From NCBI RefSeq assembly GCF_001816145.1, contig NZ_MDZB01000044.1, positions 33,501 to 97,500 on the forward strand: 64,000 nucleotides of DNA, written 5' to 3'. Source of the stretch: Hymenobacter lapidarius. Lineage in GTDB: Bacteria > Bacteroidota > Bacteroidia > Cytophagales > Hymenobacteraceae. Below the pieces are notes generated by a model. The model did no database searches, was not told the DNA's origin, and saw only the letters and a program-made list of their open reading frames with translations. Position 1 is the stretch's first letter; each line of letters begins with the position of its first letter. The position numbers and the translations under genes are program-made. Positions 42,383 to 50,968 of this stretch are shown here, one piece after another.

Positions 42383-43549
42383 CTACTCTATCACCGGGGC
42401 GCGCTCGAAGGGCTGGCTTCGGTCGAACAGGTAGCGGAAGGTGCCGTGGGTGCGCCAGATTTCGCCCCCGATGGTTTCGGCCACGCGCATCATCTTGGGG
42501 TTGAAGTCGCCAATCCAGTTCATCACAAAGTCTTCGTAATGCACCTTGCTGGTGTCCTGCACGGTTTTGGAAGCGGCCAGGATGAAGGCCATTTCCAGGC
42601 CCTTGCGTTGGTGGTCGGGCACGATGCCGAAGGCAATGCCGGTCATGGTGCGCACGGCCCCGCGCCAGCGGTACCAGGCAAACCGGGCCTTGCCCCACCA
42701 GTTAAGGTTGCCGCCCACGTGCCGAAACAGCTCGTTGAGCTCAGGCAGGGCAATGAAGAAACCCACCGGCTGGCCGTGGTGGTAGGCAAACCAGCAGATT
42801 TTCTCGTCGATGATGGGCCGCAGCTTGCGCATGATGTTGGCCGCTTGCTCGGGCGCCATCTCCTTCACGCCGTCGTGCTTCACCCAGGCCTTGTTGTATA
42901 TCTGGCGGAAGTCCTCGGCGTACTTGGTCAGGTTTGCTACGCGTAGGTGCTCGAAGCTGTAGTTGGGGTCCTCGAACAGCACCGAGGCTTTCTCCTGGTA
43001 CTCGGGCGTGAGCGGCGCCGCCACCTTACGGAAGTAGGTGAACTGATTGAAATACAGTTGAAATCCGAAGTTTTCCAGCAGGCGCTGGTAGTAGGGCTGG
43101 TTGTAGTTTTGGGTGTACAGCGGCGGGCCAAAGTTGTCAATCAGCAGGCCCCACCACTGGTCACGGTCGCCGAAGTTGATGGGGCCGTCCATGGCCTGCA
43201 TGCCCCGGCCCTGCAGCCACTCGCGGCAGCCGTTGAGCAGCGCGTCGGCCGCCGCTTGGTCGTCCACACAGTCAAAGAAACCCATGCCGCCCGTGGGCTG
43301 GGCAAAGGTGTGAGCGGTGCGCTCGTTCACGAAGGCCGCCACCCGGCCCAGGGTCTTGCCCGCGCCATCCACCAGCAGCCAGCGAATAAGCTCGCCGTGG
43401 CGGAAATACTTGTTTTTCTCCCGGTTGAACACCGTTTCAATGTCCCGGTCCAGGGGCCGCACGTAGTTGGGGTCGCCGGCGTACAGCCGCACCGGAAACT
43501 CAATGAATTCGCGGACCTGAGCGGGGGTCAATACTTCCAACAAGCGCAT
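42383..43549 (-). CDS. GNAT-fold acyltransferase-like conserved protein
   Basis: The 388-residue cytosolic protein is of a type common in Bacteroidota. The N-terminal third (REFIEFPVRLYAGDPNYVRPL, LGRVAAFVNERTAHTF, GFFDCVDD) resembles a GNAT half with a beta-bulge. The C-terminal part has PVGFFIALPELNEL and FGIVPDHQRKGLEMAFILAA, the latter matching the acetyl-CoA pyrophosphate loop (R/Q-x-x-G). No substrate can be named. It is minus-strand and monocistronic, between the receptor terminator and a 417-base gap. Confidence 0.8.
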   Translation of the reverse strand: MRLLEVLTPAQVREFIEFPVRLYAGDPNYVRPLDRDIETVFNREKNKYFRHGELIRWLLVDGAGKTLGRVAAFVNERTAHTFAQPTGGMGFFDCVDDQAAADALLNGCREWLQGRGMQAMDGPINFGDRDQWWGLLIDNFGPPLYTQNYNQPYYQRLLENFGFQLYFNQFTYFRKVAAPLTPEYQEKASVLFEDPNYSFEHLRVANLTKYAEDFRQIYNKAWVKHDGVKEMAPEQAANIMRKLRPIIDEKICWFAYHHGQPVGFFIALPELNELFRHVGGNLNWWGKARFAWYRWRGAVRTMTGIAFGIVPDHQRKGLEMAFILAASKTVQDTSKVHYEDFVMNWIGDFNPKMMRVAETIGGEIWRTHGTFRYLFDRSQPFERAPVIE

Positions 43550-43966
43550 ATCCAGGGGCTAAAGCAAGAAAAGAGTCGCAAGGTAACCGACTCAGCGGGG
43601 CAACGCGCCGCTGGCTTATCTACTCCCAACGCGTACCAATGGATTTTCCAGCCGCGCTGCGATACCAGGAGCAACCCGGGCAGGCGGGCGAGGCGGGACT
43701 GGGCTCAGAGCCAGTCATGTTTTCCCGTTTGCTTTTTGCCCCTCAAGCGGGAATATCCTGACAGATATCAACTGCTTCAAGTAGTCTCAAAACGAGTTTA
43801 GCAAACTCATCCCTAAGTGAGGTTACTTAAACTTTGAATGGTAAACTAATTTCTTGAACTTGCGTCACCCCTCAGCAGGTGTGGAGGCACCAAGTGCTGG
43901 GCTGTAGCCCGTAGTTCAGAGAAAGGAGGTTTTAGCCGAACAGTACTAGCGGTGGGTCTGCGCGAG
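43550..43966. other. 417-base gap without a recognised gene
   Basis: Several short dyads are present (for example GAGTCG at 43573 with CGACTC at 43588), as is an AT-rich stretch near 43800-43860. No coding frame or RNA was supported. Confidence 0.45.
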
Positions 43967-44284
43967 TTAGGTCAAACTCCACATCCACACGACACACGGA
44001 ATTGCGACGGCGTAGACGTACATCATCACGTACTTGGATTGCCGGGCGAAGGTCACAAAGTCCTCGTTGGTGTAGAGCGCCGGGTAGCGCGTGCGGCTGG
44101 GGGAAAAGCGGTAGGGGGCCCAAAATGAGGTGTAAGTCCGCAACAACACCAGAAACTCCGCTTCGGTTAGCTCCCGCCCTCGACTCAAGCTGATGTACTT
44201 CAGGAGTTGCCGGATGCGGTACTTGTTGTAGAACGCCCCCACTCCTACGTGAATGAAGAGGATAAAAAAAATAGCATTGAGCAT
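43967..44284 (-). CDS. Small membrane protein, tandem paralogue 2
   Basis: The 105-residue protein has a TM helix at each end (IFFILFIHVGVGAF and VYAVAIPCVVWMW). The middle carries FYNKYRIRQLLKYISLSRGREL, then a cytosolic segment with YTSFWAPYRFSPSR, RYPALYTNEDFVTFA. It aligns along its whole length with the upstream gene product at 44339 (FYNRTRIQQMLYYI, RGREL, YTSF, SLYTN). I do not recognise the family. The two genes are 54 bases apart on the same strand. Confidence 0.7.
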   Translation of the reverse strand: MLNAIFFILFIHVGVGAFYNKYRIRQLLKYISLSRGRELTEAEFLVLLRTYTSFWAPYRFSPSRTRYPALYTNEDFVTFARQSKYVMMYVYAVAIPCVVWMWSLT

Positions 44285-44338
44285 TGAACAGCAGGAGAGT
44301 TGAGGTGGCCGCGAAGGACTTGTATAGGAGGAGGTCCA

Positions 44339-44686
44339 CTACTTTTGGACGAGGTCTAGGAGCATCATGCTCAGCACCCCGACTACCAGCACCAACGCGA
44401 AGTATTGCATGATGCGTTTGGACCGGTGGGCAAAGGCAGCAAAGGCCGCGTTTGTGTACAGGCTCGGGTAGTACTTGCGGTTGGGCGAGAAGCTGGCGTA
44501 TCCCAAAAAGGAGGTGTATTCATCCAGCAAGTCCAAATAATCTATCTCTTTTAGCTCGCGCCCCCGGCATAGGTTTATGTAGTAAAGCATCTGCTGAATG
44601 CGGGTGCGGTTGTAAAACACAAAGGCTGGAACGTGCAGGAACACGAAAAAAAACAGCCCTAGGGACAGTATTTCTAAGAAGGGCAT
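44339..44686 (-). CDS. Small membrane protein, tandem paralogue 1
   Basis: The 115-residue protein has an N-terminal helix (LSLGLFFFVFLHVPAFVFY), a C-terminal helix (YFALVLVVGVLSMMLLDL) and a conserved soluble middle with RGRELKEIDYLDLLDEYTSF and YYPSLYTNAAFAAFAHRSKR. It is paralogous to the next gene. Both helix ends and the middle motif are conserved between the copies, which supports that these are real genes despite lacking a known domain. A TACCTTCG sequence on the minus strand about 25 bases upstream is a weak -7 candidate. Confidence 0.7.
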   Translation of the reverse strand: MPFLEILSLGLFFFVFLHVPAFVFYNRTRIQQMLYYINLCRGRELKEIDYLDLLDEYTSFLGYASFSPNRKYYPSLYTNAAFAAFAHRSKRIMQYFALVLVVGVLSMMLLDLVQK

Positions 44687-44752
44687 AGTAGGAAAACGTC
44701 AACGCAAGGAGTAGTAGCGAAGGTACTGGCCGCGTTTATTTTAGCGGTGGTT

Positions 44753-45129
44753 TTAACCAGACTTCGGCAAACGACGGCGCAGCACGTAGTACGCCGCGCT
44801 ATCGCCGTCATCGACGAGAACGAAGGTGCTGGCCAGCTCCCAGCCTTGGGCGTTCAGCCAGTTCAGCGCGTCCATGGCCGAATTGAATTCTACCGGCTGG
44901 CCGCCGGGTCGCGAAACAGATTCTCGGAAAGTGGCTTTTGCTGCTGCCCGTAATCGATTGACACCACAACCCGGCCGTTCCACTTGCCCCGTGCTTTCAC
45001 CTGGCAGTATTCCTCCGTTCGATTAGCATTTGCTGGAGGTACGGACGGTACGGACGTGGTTTGGGCCCGTGCGGGGAGGGCCATTCCAAGGGCAATTGGC
45101 AGGCACAGCGCCAGAAGGAAGTGTTTCAT
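44753..45129 (-). pseudogene. Small secreted protein, interrupted by a one-base deletion
   Basis: From the ATG at 45129 a Sec signal (FLLALCLPIALGMALPARAQ) leads into EEYCQVKARGKWNGRVVVSIDYGQ and SENLFRD. The natural continuation GGQPVEFNSAMDALNWLNAQGWEL and YYVLRRRL lies in another frame and ends at 44753. The 377-nt span is one base short of a multiple of three. Adding one base to the run of three at 44907-44909 restores a protein of about 125 residues. The pattern (signal peptide, DYGQ-like motif, DALNxLxxxGWEL) resembles small secreted Bacteroidota proteins of unknown function. Confidence 0.72.
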
Positions 45130-45296
45130 AATCGAAGAAGCAGAAGTGGAAGGAGAGAAGCCCCAGCAGCTTGCTTCCAGGGCGGAACGACCACGGGATG
45201 GATACTGGCCAGGGATAAAACGGAGCGCGCCAAAGGCAGGAGCCGCACGTAATGCTGAAGGCCCTACCCTACTGGGCTTATTCGTTTAAGCAGCCG

Positions 45297-45911
45297 TTAA
45301 CTGGGCGCGTTGCCTGGCGGGGTGGTTCGCCATTTCAGGGGGAGCAGCTGCGGCACGCGGGCCTGGTAGCGGGCATAGGCCGCCCCAAACCGGGCAAATA
45401 GCTTGCGTTCTTCGAGGCGCGTGCCCACCAAGATGTAGGCCACATTGCAGCCCACAAAAACGCTGCGAACATCCGAGGGAGCCAGCAGCCAGAATCCCGC
45501 CAGCCCCAGCAACAAGCCCAGGTACAGCGGGTGGCGCACCAGCCGGTTGAGCCCCGCAACGCGCAGGGTGCCATCGGCGGCGGCGGGGCCCCGCCGCACG
45601 TAGGCCCAACCCGCAAACTCGGCCAGGTCATAGCCCCGGAGGGCGGCCACGGCCACCAGCACGCCCAGCGCGAGCAGTGCGTAGCCCAAGGCCAACACCA
45701 GCGGGCCGGGCGCAAAAAACAGCGTAGCAGGCAGCTGGGTTTGGTAGCGCAGTATCAGCAGGAAGCCCCACACCGATACTTGGTTGTAGGCCAAGCGGTA
45801 GAAGCGCACCGCGCGGGGAAACTGCCGGGCCGCGGCGCTTTTCACCCAAGTGGTGGCCAGCAGGCTGTGCAGCGCGAAGTAAATGGTCCAGCAAAAGGCA
45901 AGCAGCAGCAT
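45297..45911 (-). CDS. ICMT/NnrU-like integral membrane protein
   Basis: The 204-residue protein has about five hydrophobic helices. The C-terminal part carries the isoprenylcysteine-methyltransferase-like signature: LVRHPLYLGLLLGLAGFW, then EERKLFARFGAAYARYQARVPQLLP. NnrU and PEMT-type proteins share this region, which binds SAM in studied ICMT enzymes. The reaction here is unknown. It starts 10 bases downstream of the Omp85-like gene, so the two are likely co-transcribed. Confidence 0.82.
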   Translation of the reverse strand: MLLLAFCWTIYFALHSLLATTWVKSAAARQFPRAVRFYRLAYNQVSVWGFLLILRYQTQLPATLFFAPGPLVLALGYALLALGVLVAVAALRGYDLAEFAGWAYVRRGPAAADGTLRVAGLNRLVRHPLYLGLLLGLAGFWLLAPSDVRSVFVGCNVAYILVGTRLEERKLFARFGAAYARYQARVPQLLPLKWRTTPPGNAPS

Positions 45912-45921
45912 AAACCCGGCG

Positions 45922-47070
45922 CTAAAATGCTTCGCCGATGCTGAAGTACACGCCGGTGGATTTGCCGGTGCCCACGCCGTAGTCGAGGCGCACGTTGAGG
46001 CGGTCGAGGCGGTTGAAGCGGAAGCGCAGGCCGGCGCCGCCCGCCACCTTCAGCCCGCCCTGGTCGAAATCGCCGAGGGTGTTGCCCACCTGGCCCACGC
46101 CACCAAAGAGCACGCCGTTGAAGCGGCCGAACAGCACCCGGCGCACTTCGGCCTGGGCAGCCAGCAGCTGCCGGTCGCGGTAGCGGCCTTCGTAAAAACC
46201 CCGCAGCAGGTTGGACCCGCCCAGGTTGGCCAGCTCCCGGAAGGGCACATTGCCGCCCTGGAACTGCCCCACCAGCTGCAGGGCCAGAATGGTTTTATTA
46301 TCGGTGGTCAGGGGCCGGAAGTGGCGGGCATCGAGCAGGTAGCGGCCGAAGCGGTAGTCGCTGCCCAGGGCGCCACCGTTGAGCAGGGCCGATACTTCCA
46401 GGTAGTTGCCGCGGAAAGTGCTCAGCACGTTGTCGCGGGCGTCGTAGAGCAGGGCCGGGCCCAGGCCGGAAATGAAGGTGTTCTGCTGGTACTCGCGGGC
46501 GGGCCGGTCAAAGAGCCGGCTGCGCAGCGGGTCGTCGTCGATGCCCTCGTTCAGCTGCACGTCGCGCAGGTCGGTGAGGCGGTACTGCAGGCCGGCAAAC
46601 AAGCCCGGCGCAAGCCGCTTCAGCGCGCGCTGGTTGAAAATGAGGACTTTGTACTCGATAACCGACTTGTCCTCCAGCCGCGTTTCGGGCCCGAAGCCGT
46701 AGTAGTTAATCGGAAACTGGTTGTAGAAGCTCACCTCGCCGGAGAAGAGATACCGCTCGCCCGGCGTGAACACGCTGTGCGTGAGCTGAATCAGGCTCTG
46801 CTTTTTCTGGGTGCGCCAGCCGATGAGCCGGGCGTTGGACTTGCGCGTGGTGGTGTCGGTGCCCAGCCGGAAGACCGGCAGCACGGCCAGCCCGTAGCCC
46901 AGGCCCGTTTCCGGCTGCGAAAACACAATGGGAAAGGGAATAAAGCTGGGCTTGTCGCGCTTGGCCTCCGCAGCCGGGGCGGGCTCGGAGGGCGTTTCGG
47001 GCACCTGGGCCTGGGCCAGCAGCACCAGCGGGCTGAGCACCAGCAGCATCAACAAAGGAAATAAACGCAT
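45922..47070 (-). CDS. BamA/TamA (Omp85)-like outer membrane barrel protein
   Basis: The protein has about 382 residues from the ATG at 47070 (signal peptide LFPLLMLLVLSPLVLLAQA). It opens with PSFIPFPIVFSQPETGLGYGLAVLP, the usual surface-antigen D15 barrel start in Bacteroidota, and includes LGGSNLLRGFYEGRYRD, the conserved RGF/Y-x-x-G-R loop that contacts the barrel interior in Omp85 proteins. It ends in an aromatic residue (EAF). POTRA domains are absent, so it is a barrel-only member. It lies downstream of the DUF5686 gene, with a palindromic repeat in the gap. Confidence 0.88.
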   Translation of the reverse strand: MRLFPLLMLLVLSPLVLLAQAQVPETPSEPAPAAEAKRDKPSFIPFPIVFSQPETGLGYGLAVLPVFRLGTDTTTRKSNARLIGWRTQKKQSLIQLTHSVFTPGERYLFSGEVSFYNQFPINYYGFGPETRLEDKSVIEYKVLIFNQRALKRLAPGLFAGLQYRLTDLRDVQLNEGIDDDPLRSRLFDRPAREYQQNTFISGLGPALLYDARDNVLSTFRGNYLEVSALLNGGALGSDYRFGRYLLDARHFRPLTTDNKTILALQLVGQFQGGNVPFRELANLGGSNLLRGFYEGRYRDRQLLAAQAEVRRVLFGRFNGVLFGGVGQVGNTLGDFDQGGLKVAGGAGLRFRFNRLDRLNVRLDYGVGTGKSTGVYFSIGEAF

Positions 47071-47214
47071 AGCGAGCAAGATAAGGCCGGTACCGGCCAG
47101 GCAAGCTACGGCATGGGCTTGGTGCTTAGATTGAATTGCGGACAGCGGGCTGTTGAGGCCGGCACGAGGGCGGACTCAGAGCGTGCAGTGAAAGCCGTGA
47201 GAACCACTATTAAA

Positions 47215-47298
47215 ACGTCATGCCGAGCGAGCCGAGGCATCTCGCTCGCACCGTCTAACGAATCGAGCGAGATGCCTCGGCTGCGCTCGGCATGACGT
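47215..47298. repeat. Long palindrome with GTCATGCCGAGC core
   Basis: Arms 47215-47248 and 47264-47298 are inverted copies differing by one inserted base, with a 15-base spacer. Each arm begins ACGTCATGCCGAGCG and contains GAGGCATCTCG. The core is similar to the palindrome at 62195-62287, so both appear to be members of one dispersed repeat family. Confidence 0.9.
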
Positions 47299-47322
47299 TT
47301 CGGGTACTATCCCTGCATCCCC

Positions 47323-49965
47323 CTAGAACCCGATGCCAACCCGCACGCCCGTGCCCAGCTTCTGCCCGCTTTGCAGGGCGGTGTACAAGTCAACCCGCAC
47401 TACTTTCAAGATGTGTTCGATGCCCGCGCCCAACTCCACGTAGTGCCCGGCCTGACGGGTGGTGAGGTAGTTCAGCGTGGCCACTTCCTGCCACTTCAGT
47501 TTGCGCAGCAGCGGAATATTATTGAGGAAGAAGCCGTTGAAGTGGTGGTCGTAGTGGGCTTCGAGGTAGGAGTTGTTGGTGCTGAAGCGGTAGTAGTCCA
47601 GCAGCTGGAAGTTGCTAAAGTTGCCGGCCAGCACGGTCTGGTTGCCGGAGAAGTGGCGGTAATCGACGAAGGTCATGCTCTGCTGCCGGCCCACGAAGCC
47701 GCCCACGCTTACGCGGTAGCTGCTGGTGCCCAGCAGGCCCAGCGGCACGTTGTCGCGCACGCCGGCTTGCAGCAGCAGGTAGCGCACATCGGAGCCCAGC
47801 ACGCTCGGCACGGCCAAGCGGCCCTGCAGGTTGAAAGTGGGGTACTTGGAGCCCAGGTTGAACTTGCCATCGGGCCGGCTGATGTAGCGCTGGCCGGGCT
47901 TGAAATCCAGCGACAACCCCAGAGTGAGCACCTGGCTCTGGCCGAAGTTGGCGTTGGGCAATTCCTCGCTCACGGGCAGGTTGGGCGTGAACGCCCGGCC
48001 GCGCACGTCGCGCAGCAGCTCAGTGGTGGTGTTATATAGTTGGTAACGGTCAAAGTAGGCCGCGCTGGCGTTCAGATTGAGGCCGTTGAGGGGCTCGGTG
48101 GCAAAGGAAAACTCGGCGCCCTCGCGGCGGTAGAGCTTGGCGTAGTTGCGGTTGGCCAGCAGGGTGTACACGCTGTTGATGGCGGGCGTGAGCTGCGAGT
48201 TGCGGTCAAAATTCTCGATGGTGCGGCCCACCGAAAGCGAAACCCGCTGCACCTTGGCCGGGTGCAGCTGCCAGGCAATTTCCAGACTGGGGTTCAGCTC
48301 CTTGCTACTGAAGCCGTAGCGCAGCGTGGGCGTGAAGGTGAAGGAGCGCCGGTCGTCGGTGCGCTGCCGGAACACCGCCTGGGCGTTGAGCACGCCCCCT
48401 TCCACGGTGTTATACTGCACAATGCGCGAGAGCGGCAGCACCGACACCGACTGCTTTTTGAAGCTGTTTTGGTACGTGTAGCCGCCCAGCACCAAGTTGA
48501 TGGGCTGGAACTCGTTGCGCTTGCGGTCGAGCGAGTCCTGGTAAGGGCGCGAGGCCCGAATGACTTCGGTGCTGTCCTTCACGGCGTAGTCTTTTTGCTC
48601 CTCGGCCGTGAGGGGTACGGGGCGCACCTGGTCCCAGTAGGCGGAGTCGCGCTCGTTCACGCCCTTCTCGATGAGTTGCACCTGGCCGCGCGGCATCTGG
48701 GCCAGCACGTCGGTTTTGAGCGAGTCGCGCTGGGCCTTTTTCACCTGCTTGCGCACTTGGGCGCTGAGGCCGCGCAGGTCGGGCTTGCGCTTGCGAATTT
48801 GAGCGGCGGTTTCCTGGCCCAGGGGCGCATCGTCTTTTTCCGTCACGGGCGGCGGGGTGGCGGCCACGGGCGGCGTGGGGTAGGTGGGCACCACGCTGGC
48901 GTAGTTGGAAAGCACGGCCGTGATGTAGCCCGAGCCCTTGAACCCCAGGCCCGACAGGTTGGCCCGCACCTGCTGCGACTGCAGGAGCCAGACGTTGGCG
49001 TTGCCGGGTGCCGGGGCGTACTGCTGGGCAATGGTCAGCTCGTCCACGTAGTCAATCTGCGCGTCTTTGTCGAGGTTCAACGCCACGGAATGAATGCGCC
49101 ACGACCCGTCCACGATGTAGATGAAACCCGTGAAAACTGGGTCGGTGCGGCGGCGAGGCGTCACCCGGATTTTATGCACCGTCGCGCCCCCTTGCGGGGT
49201 GCTGCCCACCAGCTCGTACTTGTAGAACAGCATGGCGTTGCTGGCGATGGGCGACACAAAACCCCGCTCCGAGAAGCCCGGCTTGATGAGGTTGTCGTAG
49301 AAACCCAGGTTGCGCCCCGCACTGGCACGGTTGAAGCTCAGGCCCCGCGAGTCGCCGCTCACCCGGCTCGATATCATACGCTCCTTCACCACGTTGGGCT
49401 GCGTAAAGCTGAAGTCGGACAGGCTTTCGGAGAGGTAGAAAATACCTTTCTTGATGTCGGGACCGAGCTTGAACAGGCCCATGATTTTCTCCGGCGTGTC
49501 GTTGATGCGGCCCAGGCTTTTGATGTAGATGCGCGCCCGGTAGGAGGCCACCTCGCGCCGGTGGTAGGCCCGCCACTGCTGGGCCTGCTGAATGATGGCG
49601 TAGGCCGGGTCGCGGTCGGTGGATTTCACCAGCACTTCGCCCAGGTTGTAGGACTCGGGCTGCAGCGTCACGTTCACGGCCAGCAGGGTGTCGCCGCCCT
49701 GCACGCGCACCGGCTGAATCTGGGGCCGGTAGCCCACGTACTGAAACACCAGCTCGTATTGCCCCGCTGGCAGCCGCAGCTGGAACTGGCCCTGCTCGTT
49801 GGCGCCGGTGCTGGTGGAGGCGCCGCGCACGGCCACGTTGGCAAACGCCAGGCCCTCGCTGTTGGCCCCGCGCACCGTGCCCTTGATGAGGCCGGCCCAG
49901 CTCAACCCTGGCAAGGCACTCAGCAACAACACAAACCCAACGAGACGCAACGCAGTCGACAACAT
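47323..49965 (-). CDS. DUF5686 outer-membrane protein with carboxypeptidase-regulatory domain
   Basis: The protein has about 880 residues from the ATG at 49965 (signal peptide LRLVGFVLLLSALPGLSWA). Residues about 25-110 are a CarboxypepD_reg-like domain (IKGTVRGANSEGLAFANVAV). DUF5686 follows (DPAYAIIQQAQQWRAYHRREVASYRARIYIKSLG, typical), and the C-terminal half is a beta-barrel ending GTGVRVGIGF. Proteins of this family are abundant in Bacteroidota and their function is unknown. It precedes the Omp85-like gene on the same strand. Confidence 0.9.
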   Translation of the reverse strand: MLSTALRLVGFVLLLSALPGLSWAGLIKGTVRGANSEGLAFANVAVRGASTSTGANEQGQFQLRLPAGQYELVFQYVGYRPQIQPVRVQGGDTLLAVNVTLQPESYNLGEVLVKSTDRDPAYAIIQQAQQWRAYHRREVASYRARIYIKSLGRINDTPEKIMGLFKLGPDIKKGIFYLSESLSDFSFTQPNVVKERMISSRVSGDSRGLSFNRASAGRNLGFYDNLIKPGFSERGFVSPIASNAMLFYKYELVGSTPQGGATVHKIRVTPRRRTDPVFTGFIYIVDGSWRIHSVALNLDKDAQIDYVDELTIAQQYAPAPGNANVWLLQSQQVRANLSGLGFKGSGYITAVLSNYASVVPTYPTPPVAATPPPVTEKDDAPLGQETAAQIRKRKPDLRGLSAQVRKQVKKAQRDSLKTDVLAQMPRGQVQLIEKGVNERDSAYWDQVRPVPLTAEEQKDYAVKDSTEVIRASRPYQDSLDRKRNEFQPINLVLGGYTYQNSFKKQSVSVLPLSRIVQYNTVEGGVLNAQAVFRQRTDDRRSFTFTPTLRYGFSSKELNPSLEIAWQLHPAKVQRVSLSVGRTIENFDRNSQLTPAINSVYTLLANRNYAKLYRREGAEFSFATEPLNGLNLNASAAYFDRYQLYNTTTELLRDVRGRAFTPNLPVSEELPNANFGQSQVLTLGLSLDFKPGQRYISRPDGKFNLGSKYPTFNLQGRLAVPSVLGSDVRYLLLQAGVRDNVPLGLLGTSSYRVSVGGFVGRQQSMTFVDYRHFSGNQTVLAGNFSNFQLLDYYRFSTNNSYLEAHYDHHFNGFFLNNIPLLRKLKWQEVATLNYLTTRQAGHYVELGAGIEHILKVVRVDLYTALQSGQKLGTGVRVGIGF

Positions 49966-50369
49966 AGAAGCAGCAAATGGCAGAAAAAGGCTCGTCCAAG
50001 TTACGGGCCCATGCAGCAACAAATGCCAGCCAGGGCCATAAGGTTGCCTTGTGGGTTGACGCAATTGCAGCCGCTGTACGTTAGGAACTGTCGGAAAGCT
50101 GAGTACAGGTCGCGCCAGGGGCGGAAAAGGTGGCGTGAAGCTGAAGGCCGGCTCAACCTGTTTGAGTTGGAGGTTTTGCCCTATTTGATTAACAACATCC
50201 TAGCATTGCTCATCGTCTATACGCATCCAGCTCTTCACGAAAAGAGGATGTTTGCCGTATCCACCGAGTTGTTTCGAACCGCATCATGCAACCAACGCAC
50301 ATCGTCACCGGTCGTCTTCGATAGAAATCAGGCTTGTCCTTTTTTCGCCACTTCACCTTTTAAGTCTTA
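49966..50369. other. Gap of about 400 bases upstream of DUF5686
   Basis: This divergent intergenic region must hold the promoter of the DUF5686 gene and that of the lipoprotein at 50382. No strong TAnnTTTG box, RNA or gene was recognised. Confidence 0.4.
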
Positions 50370-50381
50370 ATGATGATAACC

Positions 50382-50885
50382 ATGCGGATATTAGCCTTGG
50401 TTGGCCTTGGTGCTGTGGCCATGAGCAACAGTTGTCAAAAAGAAGAATTTACTTCGGAAACTGAAGTGGTAACTGCTCGAGTAGTCAGGATTGAAACGAC
50501 AGTTAATGCGAATTCAAAGAATCCCCGTCCCCGGTGGGTTGTTGATATTGCTCCGTTGGAACTGCCCGGTTGGACCGGAAGGCTGTACACACAAGCGAAA
50601 GTGTTCGACCTCCCAGACACCCTGTGCTATGGGGTCGGCACCCAATTTACTGCCCGGTACAAACTCACTCCGCAAACGCAACAAACCCCATGGGCGACGA
50701 TATACGAGTGGTACGCAGTCCCGGCTGAGATTCAGCCGCCCGGGGCCGTTCCGTTACCAGAACTCGTGCTGACGAACATCGTGGTCATCCCAATTGAGCA
50801 GTACCCATTGTTTTGCAGGGGTCGTGTTGCTCCCCCCTGCCTTTGCATCCCGGACGATGGCTGCTTCCAGCAGCCGGGGTCCTAA
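50382..50885 (+). CDS. Putative secreted protein of unknown function
   Basis: The protein has about 167 residues. The start at 50382 (MRILALVGLGAVAMSNSC) gives a lipoprotein-like signal with a weak lipobox; ATG codons at 50370 and 50373 also precede it. The mature chain has few charged repeats, a WTGRLYTQAKVFDLPDTLCYG segment and a Cys-rich C-terminus (CRGRVAPPCLCIPDDGC). The last 20 residues contain four cysteines, suggesting disulphides or metal binding. I do not recognise a domain. GC content is lower than in the neighbours. Confidence 0.6.
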   Translation: MRILALVGLGAVAMSNSCQKEEFTSETEVVTARVVRIETTVNANSKNPRPRWVVDIAPLELPGWTGRLYTQAKVFDLPDTLCYGVGTQFTARYKLTPQTQQTPWATIYEWYAVPAEIQPPGAVPLPELVLTNIVVIPIEQYPLFCRGRVAPPCLCIPDDGCFQQPGS

Positions 50886-50968
50886 ATTGTGCGTGAACAG
50901 AAACACGCTGCTCCGTACCTAACCTCCGTTAGGAGCTGGTTTTCAATAATTTTTTTTTGCGTCTGCCC

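Noticed and set aside
48040..50370. Plus-strand open frame of about 776 codons antisense to the DUF5686 gene
   Set aside because: Its codons mirror the third-position GC bias of the real minus-strand gene, and it has no signal, domain or promoter. Similar long antisense frames at 15015-16280, 16763-18640, 7770-9122 and 40008-41813 were rejected for the same reason.
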